Part shown: positions 1 to 5,006 of the stretch, piece by piece | Layout: each line of letters begins with the position of its first letter | How positions within the stretch are numbered: position 1 is the first letter of the stretch | Assembly (NCBI GenBank): GCA_026986305.1 | Contig: JALSOU010000022.1 | Coordinates: 1 to 5,006, forward strand | DNA: 5,006 nt | Direction: 5' to 3' | Source: Thermoplasmata archaeon | GTDB taxonomy: Archaea > Thermoplasmatota > Thermoplasmata > WALJ01 | The notes under the pieces: generated by a model | Database searches by the model: none | The model's input: the letters and a program-made list of their open reading frames with translations, nothing else | Told to the model about the DNA's origin: nothing | Program-made: the position numbers and the translations under genes

Positions 1-1
1 C

Positions 2-358
2 ATAATGTCCCACCTAAAGAGGGAGGAAAAAGAATCAATAGCGCGGGAAATAGGAAAAACAGTGGGAAAACTGCATTCTCATGGAATAATCCACGGAGAC
101 CTCACAACTTCCAACATGCTGTTTTACGATGGAAAAATAGCTCTGATAGACTTCGGTCTGGCTGAAATAAGCAGGGAGAAGGAAAGGATGGCTTCGGACC
201 TCAGAGTTCTTAAAGAGGGATGGCGGAGTGCTCACTACGAGGATGAGGACCTGATAGACATAATATTTCAAAGTTATGAAAGCTCATGGGAGGGCGGGGA
301 AGAAGTGATGAAAATCCTCAAAAAGGCTGAAAAAAGAAGGAGATATGTGAAAAAATAA
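2..358 (+). CDS. bud32: Bud32/PRPK-type atypical kinase of the KEOPS complex, C-terminal part (5' truncated)
   Basis: Bud32 is a small RIO-like kinase/ATPase. With Kae1, Cgi121 and Pcc1 it forms the cytoplasmic KEOPS complex, which makes the universal t6A37 modification on ANN-decoding tRNAs. Counting from the ATG at 5, the catalytic loop HGDLTTSN lies at residues 30-37 (Asp32, Asn37) and the metal-binding IDFGL at 48-52. It is preceded by the typical IGKTVGKLHSHGIIHGD run and followed by an acidic DLRVLKEG segment. The chain ends in a basic tail, EKRRRYVKK, like the Arg/Lys tail usual for this family. The frame is open to the left edge, so the ATG at 5 is internal; the N-lobe with the glycine-rich region and ATP-binding Lys is outside the window. 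In some archaea Bud32 is fused behind Kae1, and this window cannot tell whether that holds here. The gene ends in TAA, 40 bp before the next gene. Confidence 0.93.
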   Translation: MMSHLKREEKESIAREIGKTVGKLHSHGIIHGDLTTSNMLFYDGKIALIDFGLAEISREKERMASDLRVLKEGWRSAHYEDEDLIDIIFQSYESSWEGGEEVMKILKKAEKRRRYVKK

Positions 359-360
359 TC

Positions 361-380
361 TTTTAAAGATATAAGAAAAT
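361..380 (+). promoter_or_regulatory. Putative archaeal TATA promoter for the 399-2803 operon
   Basis: The 40-bp gap after bud32 is AT-rich and holds GATATAAG at 368-375, preceded by TTTTAAA. The centre of the element is about 27 bp before the ATG at 399, the usual distance from TATA box to transcription start in archaea. This suggests a leaderless or nearly leaderless transcript beginning close to 399. The TTTT at 361-364 could also serve as a weak terminator for bud32. This is inferred from spacing only; no consensus BRE is obvious. Confidence 0.45.
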
Positions 381-398
381 CTCATATACCCAAAACAC

Positions 399-1055
399 AT
401 GTTCCTGTGGATAGCTATGATGGTAAGGTGGCACGGACACGCATGCTTTGAGATTTCTGGCTCAAAGACCGTGGTTATAGACCCTCACGATGGGAAGTCC
501 ATAGGAATACCTGCGCCTTATGTCCGTGGAGATATAGTTATGGTGACGCACGACCACTTTGACCACAACGCCGTCAGGGTCGTGAAAGGCACACCTGTCG
601 TTTTAGATTCCTTCGTTGGTTCAAAGGAGGTAGATGGAATAAGGATAGAGGGCATAGAGGAGGACCATGATGAAGTCGGCGGGGCAAAGAGAGGGAAGAT
701 ATCCATATATCGCATAGAGATGGATGGGATGGTATTCGTGCATATGGGGGATATAGGCCATATTCCTGAAAAATCAGTTATCCAGAGGCTGAGGGGGGCT
801 GACATGCTCTTCATACCTGTGGGAAATGTTTTCACCGTCGGTGCTGATGAGGCTTGGAAAATAGCGAAGGAAATCTCTCCGAAGGTTGTGGTTCCGATGC
901 ACTACCGTATAGGTGGTCTTTCCCTGTCTATAAAGCCAATAAACGGATTTCTCAAGAAGATGCCTGAGGACAGGATAATACGGGTGGGCAATAGCGTTGA
1001 TTTTGAGAAGGAAGACCTGCCTGAAAGAATGGAGATGTGGGTATTTTCAATATGA
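399..1055 (+). CDS. Metallo-beta-lactamase-fold metal-dependent hydrolase (COG2220/UlaG-like, Lactamase_B_3 type)
   Basis: Predicted cytoplasmic zinc- or metal-dependent hydrolase of 218 residues; the substrate is unknown. The fold signatures appear in order: a WHGHACFEI strand (11-19), VVIDP (25-29), the metal-binding THDHFDHN motif (50-57; His51, His53, Asp55, His56), His90 in an EEDHDEVGG segment, Asp118 in HMGDIGH, and His168 in VPMHYR. This order and the about 220-residue length match the stand-alone COG2220 hydrolases, whose members include UlaG-like lactonases and many uncharacterised proteins. Family members usually begin right at the first strand, which would favour the ATGs at 417 or 420 (MVRWHGHACF). 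The TATA spacing favours the ATG at 399, which adds six or seven residues (MFLWIAM). The 399 start is kept but not certain. The stop TGA overlaps the ATG of the following acetyltransferase gene, implying translational coupling. Confidence 0.88.
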   Translation: MFLWIAMMVRWHGHACFEISGSKTVVIDPHDGKSIGIPAPYVRGDIVMVTHDHFDHNAVRVVKGTPVVLDSFVGSKEVDGIRIEGIEEDHDEVGGAKRGKISIYRIEMDGMVFVHMGDIGHIPEKSVIQRLRGADMLFIPVGNVFTVGADEAWKIAKEISPKVVVPMHYRIGGLSLSIKPINGFLKKMPEDRIIRVGNSVDFEKEDLPERMEMWVFSI

Positions 1056-1486
1056 CATTCATAAGAAAATTTACTGATAAGGACATGGATGAGGTCTACT
1101 CCATAGCGAGATCCTCTCTGAGCACAGACTATGACCTTTCCCTTTACATATCCATATGGGAGCTCTGGCCAGACTGGTTTTTGGTCGCGGAGGAAAACGG
1201 AAAGGTTCTGGGCTTTCTTGCGGGGATGACTGAGGAATACGGAGCGCGCATCCTAATGATAGCGGTAAAGAAAAAGCATCGCGGTAAAGGGATAGGAAAG
1301 GCTCTTATGAAGGATTTCATAAACAGATGCAATGCTAGAGGAATAAGAACCATATCTTTGGAGGTCAGGAAAAGCAACCTTGGGGCAATAGAGTTCTACA
1401 AATCCCTCGGGTTCTACGAATATTCTCTGATGCCATCTTATTATGAGGATGGGGAGGATGCAATCATCATGAAGAAAAACCTTTGA
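1052..1486 (+). CDS. GNAT-family N-acetyltransferase, RimI-like
   Basis: A 144-residue acetyl-CoA-dependent acetyltransferase resembling the ribosomal-protein alanine N-acetyltransferase RimI, the archaeal NatA-type Nat enzyme. It would probably acetylate protein N-termini in the cytoplasm. Counting from the ATG at 1052, the acetyl-CoA pyrophosphate-binding loop HRGKGIGKAL is at 76-85 (motif A, [R/Q]xxGx[G/A]). It is followed by LEVRKSN (103-109), AIEFYKSLGF (112-121, motif B) and a RimI-like ending YYEDGEDAIIM at 130-140. The ATG at 1052 is preferred because it overlaps the upstream TGA as ATGA and places the usual beta-1 strand (TFIRKFTDKDMDEV) at the N-terminus. An in-frame ATG at 1037 would add MGIFN and has a GGAG only 2 nt upstream. 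The specific substrate cannot be read from sequence, since many GNATs share these motifs. Confidence 0.9.
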   Translation: MTFIRKFTDKDMDEVYSIARSSLSTDYDLSLYISIWELWPDWFLVAEENGKVLGFLAGMTEEYGARILMIAVKKKHRGKGIGKALMKDFINRCNARGIRTISLEVRKSNLGAIEFYKSLGFYEYSLMPSYYEDGEDAIIMKKNL

Positions 1487-1497
1487 GAAAGACTAAT

Positions 1498-1503
1498 AAG
1501 GAG
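1498..1503 (+). promoter_or_regulatory. Shine-Dalgarno-like AAGGAG close to the HD gene start
   Basis: AAGGAG lies between the GNAT stop and the ATG at 1505, but only 1 nt separates it from the start codon, far less than the usual 5-9 nt. The alternative in-frame start GTG at 1520 would be 16 nt away, too far. Conserved residues begin around residue 11 (VLRDPVHGDI), so homology does not settle the start. Confidence 0.4.
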
Positions 1504-1504
1504 A

Positions 1505-2803
1505 ATGCCATGGGGTAGCGTGAAACACCCTATGGTTCTGAGAGATCCAGTGCATGGCGACATCTTCCTCAATGAAGACGATGTGAGGATAATAGATACG
1601 AGGGAGATGCAGCGTCTCAGGGGTATTAAGCAACTGGGGACTGCCTACCTGATATATCCCGGGGCCCTGCATACGAGATTTGAACACTCCATAGGGACTA
1701 TGCACATGGCCTCCAGAATCATAGATTCCCTGAGGCTCAACGGTGCCGACATCTCCGTAGAAGAAGAGCAAGTGCTTAGGGCGGCCTCACTTGTTCATGA
1801 CATAACCCATGTTCCTTTCGGCCACACCTTTGAGGATGAAAGGAAGATATTTCCCAGACACGACAGAGATGAGAGGAGGGTCAGGGCATTTCTGAAAGAG
1901 GGCGAGCTCGGGGATGTTCTAAGAGATATGGGCATAATGGATGAGGTTCTAAGGGTTCTTTACGGAGATCACGGATATCTCTCTGAAATTGTAAAAGGAA
2001 CCATATGCGCTGACCTTCTGGATTATGTCCGCAGGGACCTTTATTTCACAGGGATAAAAGGGGACTATGACGACCGCATATTCCGATATTTCACGCTTGA
2101 AGATGGAAATCTCGTCCTTAACATGGAAAAGAGCGGTGAACTAAGGAGAGATGCCCTTTCAACAATAATAGACATACTCCGCCTGCGATACATACTCACT
2201 GAGAGGGTGTATTATCACCATGCAAAAGCTTCATCAGGATCGATGGTCGCAAAGGCTGTTGAGTTTGCAGTGCAGGAAGGCAGGCTGAAAATGGAGGATA
2301 TGTACTGGATGGGCGACGAAGAACTGCTGAATTATCTCATATCTCGTGGAGATAGGGAGAAAATCTTGGCCGAAGGTGTTAGGTACAGACGGCTTTACAA
2401 GAGGGTTTACATGGTTTCAGGGGAAAAGTACAGGGAGAAATTCGTACCGTACCATGTTTCTCCTCCTGAGAATCCAAAAGGAGCACTGCAGAACAGGGAG
2501 AGCGCGGAATGGGTAATCTCTTCCTCCCTTGGTCTGAGTCCTGAGGACATAATTATACATGCTCCCAGCATGGACATGCAGTTGAAGGAAGCTGATGTGA
2601 TGGTAAAGGTTCCGAAAAAAGGGATTATTAATCTGAGTTCCATGGTACATGAAGTCCCTGAGATAAAGGGTTTTGTGGAGAATTATCGCAATTTATGGAA
2701 GTTCTATGTCTTCGCCAGCCCTGAGGCGATAAAGAAGGTTGGGAAGGAAAGGATAAGAAGGGCTTGTGAGAGGCACTTCGGTGTAGAGAGCGAGATGAGA
2801 TAG
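1505..2803 (+). CDS. HD-domain phosphohydrolase, dGTPase/SAMHD1-like (COG1078)
   Basis: A 432-residue cytoplasmic HD-superfamily phosphohydrolase. Relatives include dNTP triphosphohydrolases (bacterial EF1143-like dNTPases, human SAMHD1), so control or clean-up of the dNTP pool is the likely role, though not proven here. The N-terminus has the family hallmark RDPVHGDI (13-20), then IDTREMQRLRGIKQLG (30-45) and YPGALHTRFEHSIG (51-64). Metal-binding residues are His61, His98-Asp99 in LVHDITHVPFGH (97-107) and Asp170 in CADLLDYVRRD (168-178). The later ERVYYHHAK block (233-241) is also conserved in this group. Residues from about 300 to 432 form a less recognisable C-terminal domain. Length is normal and all metal ligands are present, so the enzyme looks intact. 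It is the third gene of the operon, 18 bp after the GNAT gene. Its TAG stop is backed by an in-frame TGA 6 nt later (2810-2812). No T-rich terminator is evident after it. Confidence 0.92.
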   Translation: MPWGSVKHPMVLRDPVHGDIFLNEDDVRIIDTREMQRLRGIKQLGTAYLIYPGALHTRFEHSIGTMHMASRIIDSLRLNGADISVEEEQVLRAASLVHDITHVPFGHTFEDERKIFPRHDRDERRVRAFLKEGELGDVLRDMGIMDEVLRVLYGDHGYLSEIVKGTICADLLDYVRRDLYFTGIKGDYDDRIFRYFTLEDGNLVLNMEKSGELRRDALSTIIDILRLRYILTERVYYHHAKASSGSMVAKAVEFAVQEGRLKMEDMYWMGDEELLNYLISRGDREKILAEGVRYRRLYKRVYMVSGEKYREKFVPYHVSPPENPKGALQNRESAEWVISSSLGLSPEDIIIHAPSMDMQLKEADVMVKVPKKGIINLSSMVHEVPEIKGFVENYRNLWKFYVFASPEAIKKVGKERIRRACERHFGVESEMR

Positions 2804-2830
2804 AAAAAATGAACAGAAAGACGGGGTATT

Positions 2831-2848
2831 GAAAAAGCTTATAAATAT
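2831..2848 (+). promoter_or_regulatory. Archaeal BRE/TATA promoter for the 2867 reading frame
   Basis: A purine-rich BRE-like GAAAAAG (2831-2837) is followed by CTTATAAATAT (2838-2848), a close match to the archaeal TATA consensus. Its centre (about 2843) is 24 bp before the GTG at 2867, so transcription should start at or very near that GTG and give a leaderless mRNA. This supports 2867 rather than the ATG at 2945 as the natural start of the downstream protein. Confidence 0.65.
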
Positions 2849-2866
2849 CATTGCACATAAGCGCCC

Positions 2867-2932
2867 GTGAATGAGAGAAAGGCTAAAGGAGTTGTGGCAA
2901 ACGGCTATCTCAAGTTCATAAAGAGGAAATAG
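2867..2932 (+). pseudogene. N-terminal segment of the V4R/DUF2378-like gene, ended by an in-frame TAG
   Basis: A GTG at 2867, just after an in-frame TAA at 2858, opens 21 codons reading (M/V)NERKAKGVVANGYLKFIKRK, then TAG at 2930-2932. The same frame continues without a shift as GIEGM and into the CDS at 2945. The KGVVANGYLKFI pattern, followed by a basic residue pair, one missing residue and G-x-E-G, looks like the first helix of the family to which the downstream protein belongs, where an aromatic residue (Trp or Tyr) is usual at the TAG position. One base change (TGG to TAG, or TAT/TAC to TAG) would explain the break. With the amber codon read through, the full protein would be 172 residues. 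Whether this is a nonsense mutation, a sequencing error or recoding cannot be settled from the sequence. Confidence 0.6.
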
Positions 2933-2944
2933 GGCATAGAAGGT

Positions 2945-3385
2945 ATGCGCTCCGCGAGAGAATACGCAGGAATTCCTGAAAATCTAAGGGATGGAGACTG
3001 GATTTCAATGAAAAAGACTGAGACTCTTCTGGAATGGATAGATAAAAACAAGGGCTTGGATTATGTCAAGGAGGCGGGAGCATACACAGGCAAGGACATG
3101 GGTATATTCAAGTATCTCTTTGCATCTGTAATGGGCATAGAAAACCTTCTCAAAAGAGCTGAATATAATTATAAAACGATATTTAATTTCGGAGAAATCT
3201 CAGTGGATTTGAAGGATAATAAAGAAGCTGTGGTTACCATAAAAGAGGCTCAAACAACACCTTATTCATGCATAGCATGGGAGGGCGCTCTCAATGGACT
3301 CATGGAAGTAACTAGGACAAACGGAACCGTTGAGCCTGTGAAAGCAGATAATGGGGATTGCAAGTATGTATTGAAATGGAAATAG
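2945..3385 (+). CDS. Small V4R/DUF2378/HNOB-like ligand-binding-type protein, N-terminally interrupted
   Basis: A 146-residue soluble protein as bounded by the first ATG after the amber codon; the complete version would start at 2867. No enzyme motif is present. The pattern resembles the family of small alpha/beta sensor-like proteins that includes V4R, DUF2378 (TIGR02265) and heme-NO-binding-like domains. It has helices with EAGAYTGKDMGIFKYLF (43-59), ENLLKRAEYNYKTIFNFGEISVDL (66-89), a strand AVVTIKEA, and a C-terminal WEGALNGLMEVT followed by GDCKYVLKW (137-145). The usual family ending C-x3-G-x(2-3)-C-x-[YF]-x3-W is present except for the first Cys, which is Lys133-Ala134 territory here. 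There is no histidine anywhere, even counting residues upstream of the TAG, so a His-ligated H-NOX heme protein is unlikely. A GAAGGT directly before the ATG might allow reinitiation. The family assignment is from memory of patterns and is tentative; ligand and role are unknown. Confidence 0.6.
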   Translation: MRSAREYAGIPENLRDGDWISMKKTETLLEWIDKNKGLDYVKEAGAYTGKDMGIFKYLFASVMGIENLLKRAEYNYKTIFNFGEISVDLKDNKEAVVTIKEAQTTPYSCIAWEGALNGLMEVTRTNGTVEPVKADNGDCKYVLKWK

Positions 3386-3388
3386 GCA

Positions 3389-4615
3389 TCATGCTCCAAA
3401 CTTCTCAGAGAGCCCTGCAAGCTGCATCAGTATATTGAGAAGGTCTCCTCCTTTTATCCGGCCGATGCCTCCCTTTGCAGCAGCTCTCTCCCCAAAGACC
3501 TCAATATCATCCGTCCTAACCCCTTTTCCAGCTATGATTAGCGGAACAGGGTCTCCGCTGTGGTCCATGACATCGCAGGGAGTTGAGTGGTCTGCGGTGA
3601 TTGCTATTATCGTGTTATCCAGTGCATCTTTAAGCACTTCCATGGAGGCATCTATCTTCTCAATGATGTTCTTTTTTCCTTCAGGGTCTCCGTCGTGTCC
3701 GAAGAGGTCTGGAGCCTTCATGTTTATCAGGACCATATCTCCTTTTTTAAGATAGTCCATTCCAGCCTCTATCTTTGCGGTGAAATCGCTGTCAGCGCTC
3801 CCTTTCGCACCTTTAACATCTATTATCTCCATTCCTGCCAGCCTGCACACGCCTTTCACTATTGAGACTCCGGCTATGGCACCCGCCCTTATATTATGCC
3901 TCTTTTCCATGGATTCAAGCCTTGGAACCACACCGGCCCCTCTGGGAAGCACTATGTTGGCAGGCATGAGCCCTTTTTCCATTCTTTTTAGGTTTACAGG
4001 GTGCTCTTTCAGGATTTCATAGGAGCGCTTAACGAATTCATTCACTATTTCAGCGGTTCTTTTTGCCTCTTCTGAGTCATCGAGAGCCTTTACTTTGTGT
4101 ATTGGGCCAAGATCATGGGGGTCAGCGTCGCTTATTTTCGGAGATAGCCCATCTCCTCTAAGGACAAGAACAGCCCTGTGCTCCACAGATTCCTTGAAAA
4201 TCACCTTAACGCCGTCTATTTCCATACCGTCAAGGGCCTTAGCAAGCTCATGCGTCCCTTCTCTTATCCTGCCGGCCCTTCTGTCCACGACATTCATCTT
4301 TTCATCAACTGTGGAAAAATTGCATCTGAATGCTATATCTCCGTGCTTTAGATCCAAGCCCTCTCCGGCCGCTTCAAAGGGCCCCCTTCCAGTATATACC
4401 TCATAAGGGTCATAGCCGAGTATTGAGAGGTGCGCTGTATCGCTCCCCGCCCTTATTCCGGGAGCTATGGGGTCCATAATCCCGCTGATTCCTATTTTTG
4501 CGAGAAAGTCCATGTTTGGCGTCTGTGCCGCTTCAAGCGGGGTTTTTCCTCCTAGCTTTTCCGAGGGCCTGTCCCCCATTCCGTCCAGAATTATGAGCAT
4601 AAGCTTCATGGACAT
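3389..4615 (-). CDS. apgM: 2,3-bisphosphoglycerate-independent phosphoglycerate mutase, archaeal type
   Basis: This enzyme interconverts 3-phosphoglycerate and 2-phosphoglycerate in glycolysis and gluconeogenesis; it is cytoplasmic, metal-dependent and of the alkaline phosphatase superfamily. With the start at 4615 it has 408 residues, the normal length for archaeal ApgM (COG3635). Visible motifs: LIILDGMGD (7-15, metal ligand Asp11), AGSDTAHLSILGYDP (56-70, with Ser58 as the likely phosphorylated nucleophile), YTGRGPFEA soon after, DLFGHDGD, and the C-terminal ADHSTPC...DHSGDPVP block (Asp342, His343, His352). The frame stays open upstream to 4783, but those 56 codons run into nadA and lack family similarity. 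ATG 4615 (MSMKLMLIILDG) fits a leaderless start 23 bp after a TATA-like element; ATG 4609 is the alternative. Some COG3635 members act as homoserine kinases, so the substrate is not absolutely fixed. It converges on the preceding gene, 3 bp apart. Confidence 0.95.
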   Translation of the reverse strand: MSMKLMLIILDGMGDRPSEKLGGKTPLEAAQTPNMDFLAKIGISGIMDPIAPGIRAGSDTAHLSILGYDPYEVYTGRGPFEAAGEGLDLKHGDIAFRCNFSTVDEKMNVVDRRAGRIREGTHELAKALDGMEIDGVKVIFKESVEHRAVLVLRGDGLSPKISDADPHDLGPIHKVKALDDSEEAKRTAEIVNEFVKRSYEILKEHPVNLKRMEKGLMPANIVLPRGAGVVPRLESMEKRHNIRAGAIAGVSIVKGVCRLAGMEIIDVKGAKGSADSDFTAKIEAGMDYLKKGDMVLINMKAPDLFGHDGDPEGKKNIIEKIDASMEVLKDALDNTIIAITADHSTPCDVMDHSGDPVPLIIAGKGVRTDDIEVFGERAAAKGGIGRIKGGDLLNILMQLAGLSEKFGA

Positions 4616-4633
4616 GGTAGGGCATAGAGAAGG

Positions 4634-4650
4634 GATAATAAGTTTTTCTG
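4634..4650 (-). promoter_or_regulatory. TATA-like promoter of apgM
   Basis: Read on the - strand, AGAAAAAC is followed by TTATTAT (4641 down to 4635). The centre is about 23 bp before the ATG at 4615, the right distance for a transcript beginning at or next to the start codon. The match to the TATA consensus is moderate. No other candidate is evident between nadA and apgM on this strand. Confidence 0.45.
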
Positions 4651-4666
4651 GAAATGGACAGAATAA

Positions 4667-4683
4667 GACAAAATCTTTATAAT
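4667..4683 (+). promoter_or_regulatory. TATA promoter of nadA
   Basis: GACAAAATC (4667-4675) followed by TTTATAAT (4676-4683) looks like a BRE plus TATA box. The centre is about 27 bp before the nadA ATG at 4707, and no Shine-Dalgarno sequence lies between them (the stretch is C- and G-rich), so a leaderless mRNA is likely. It is back to back with the apgM promoter, the two TATA centres being about 42 bp apart. Confidence 0.6.
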
Positions 4684-4706
4684 AACCCCCTTGTTTGGGC
4701 GTCCCA

Positions 4707-5006
4707 ATGCCTTCCAGCCAAGAGATCAAGGAGCGCATCATAGAGCTCAAGAAGGAAAAAAATGCGGTGATACTGGCGCACAACTACCAGATACCTGACA
4801 TACAGGATGTTGCCGACTTTCTCGGAGATTCTCTGGCTCTGGCCATGAAAGCTCAGGAGGTTGATGCGGAGATAATAGTATTCTGCGGTGTTGATTTCAT
4901 GGCTGAAACCGCAGCTATTCTCAATCCTGATAAGAAGGTCATAATTCCAGATGCTGGTGCAAAATGCCCCTTGGCAGGTATGGTTGATGCGGAAGGGCTG
5001 AAAAAA
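4707..5006 (+). CDS. nadA: Quinolinate synthase NadA, N-terminal 100 residues (3' truncated)
   Basis: NadA condenses iminoaspartate with dihydroxyacetone phosphate to quinolinate, the second step of de novo NAD synthesis. It is a cytoplasmic [4Fe-4S] enzyme of about 300 residues, so roughly a third is present before the window ends. My translation from the ATG at 4707 begins [20 protein letters not shown] and shows the substrate-binding AHNYQ (24-28, His25), [13 protein letters not shown] (34-46), [11 protein letters not shown] (59-69), [12 protein letters not shown] (71-82) and AKCPLAGM (85-92). Cys87 corresponds to the first of the three cluster-ligating cysteines of the family; the other two lie beyond the edge. 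There is no stop codon to 5006. The start is fixed by homology and by the TATA box. NadB or aspartate dehydrogenase and NadC partners are not in view. Confidence 0.95.
   Translation, partial: MPSSQEIKERIIELKKEKNAVILAHNYQIPDIQDVADFLGDSLALAMKAQEVDAEIIVFCGVDFMAETAAILNPDKKVIIPDAGAKCPLAGMVDAEGLKK

Noticed and set aside
518..835. A 105-codon open frame on the - strand inside the MBL hydrolase gene
   Set aside because: The + strand frame carries all metal-binding motifs. The antisense product has a Ser/Pro/Thr-rich composition typical of a shadow ORF.
2871..2921. A 16-codon open frame from ATG 2871 (MRERLKELWQTAISSS) as a leader peptide
   Set aside because: It is out of frame with the 2867 frame, whose sequence matches the family N-terminus, and shows no attenuator-like repeats of regulatory codons or hairpin. 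It is most likely incidental.
650..4628. The repeated 9-mer GGGCATAGA seen near 650, 2932 and 4620
   Set aside because: Short, at unrelated positions (coding, interrupted gene, upstream of apgM) and explained by frequent GGC-ATA and AGA/AGG usage. There is no spacing pattern.
3435..4682. Several open frames of 71-106 codons on the + strand across apgM
   Set aside because: They are antisense shadows of a clear, full-length apgM. Their translations are low-complexity and rich in Ser, Pro and Ile, with no recognisable domain.
4616..4783. The 56-codon N-terminal extension of the apgM reading frame, giving a 464-residue protein
   Set aside because: It overlaps the promoter and first codons of nadA, has no family similarity, and would make the protein longer than known ApgM enzymes. 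The ATG at 4615 fits both homology and promoter spacing.
1..5006. CRISPR arrays, insertion sequences, tRNA or rRNA genes, toxin-antitoxin or defence genes
   Set aside because: No regularly spaced repeats, terminal inverted repeats, transposase motifs, tRNA arms or defence-type domains were seen on either strand. Almost all the sequence is accounted for by housekeeping genes.

Overview
The window looks archaeal, most likely from a euryarchaeal or Thermoplasmatota-type lineage. It carries the tail of a Bud32-type KEOPS kinase, an archaeal-type phosphoglycerate mutase (ApgM) and an archaeal-looking NadA. Several genes sit behind AT-rich TATA boxes about 23-28 bp upstream of the start codon, with almost no leader. 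ATA (Ile) and AGG/AGA (Arg) codons are common. The lineage is an inference from gene types and style, not from a marker phylogeny.

Layout: (1) 2-358, 3' end of the Bud32 kinase gene. (2) 399-2803, a probable three-gene operon on the + strand: a metallo-beta-lactamase-fold hydrolase, a RimI-like GNAT acetyltransferase joined to it by an ATGA overlap, and an HD-domain phosphohydrolase of the dGTPase/SAMHD1-like type 18 bp further on. (3) 2804-3385, a promoter followed by a small protein with a V4R/DUF2378/HNOB-like appearance. Its reading frame really begins at a GTG at 2867 but is cut by an in-frame TAG at 2930-2932. (4) 3389-4615, apgM on the - strand, converging on the previous gene with only 3 bp between the stop codons. 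(5) 4616-4706, a divergent promoter region. (6) 4707 to the end, the first 100 codons of nadA, open at the right edge.

Functionally this is mostly housekeeping: tRNA t6A modification (Bud32), N-terminal protein acetylation (RimI-like), nucleotide hydrolysis (HD protein), central carbon metabolism (ApgM) and NAD synthesis (NadA). There is no sign of a mobile element, CRISPR array, RNA gene or defence island. No stretch of 300 bases lacks a gene.

The item most worth a second look is the amber-interrupted gene at 2867-3385. It may be a nonsense mutation or sequence error, a gene expressed from an internal start, or less probably a recoded (for example pyrrolysine) codon. I do not see convincing evidence of a wholly new system.
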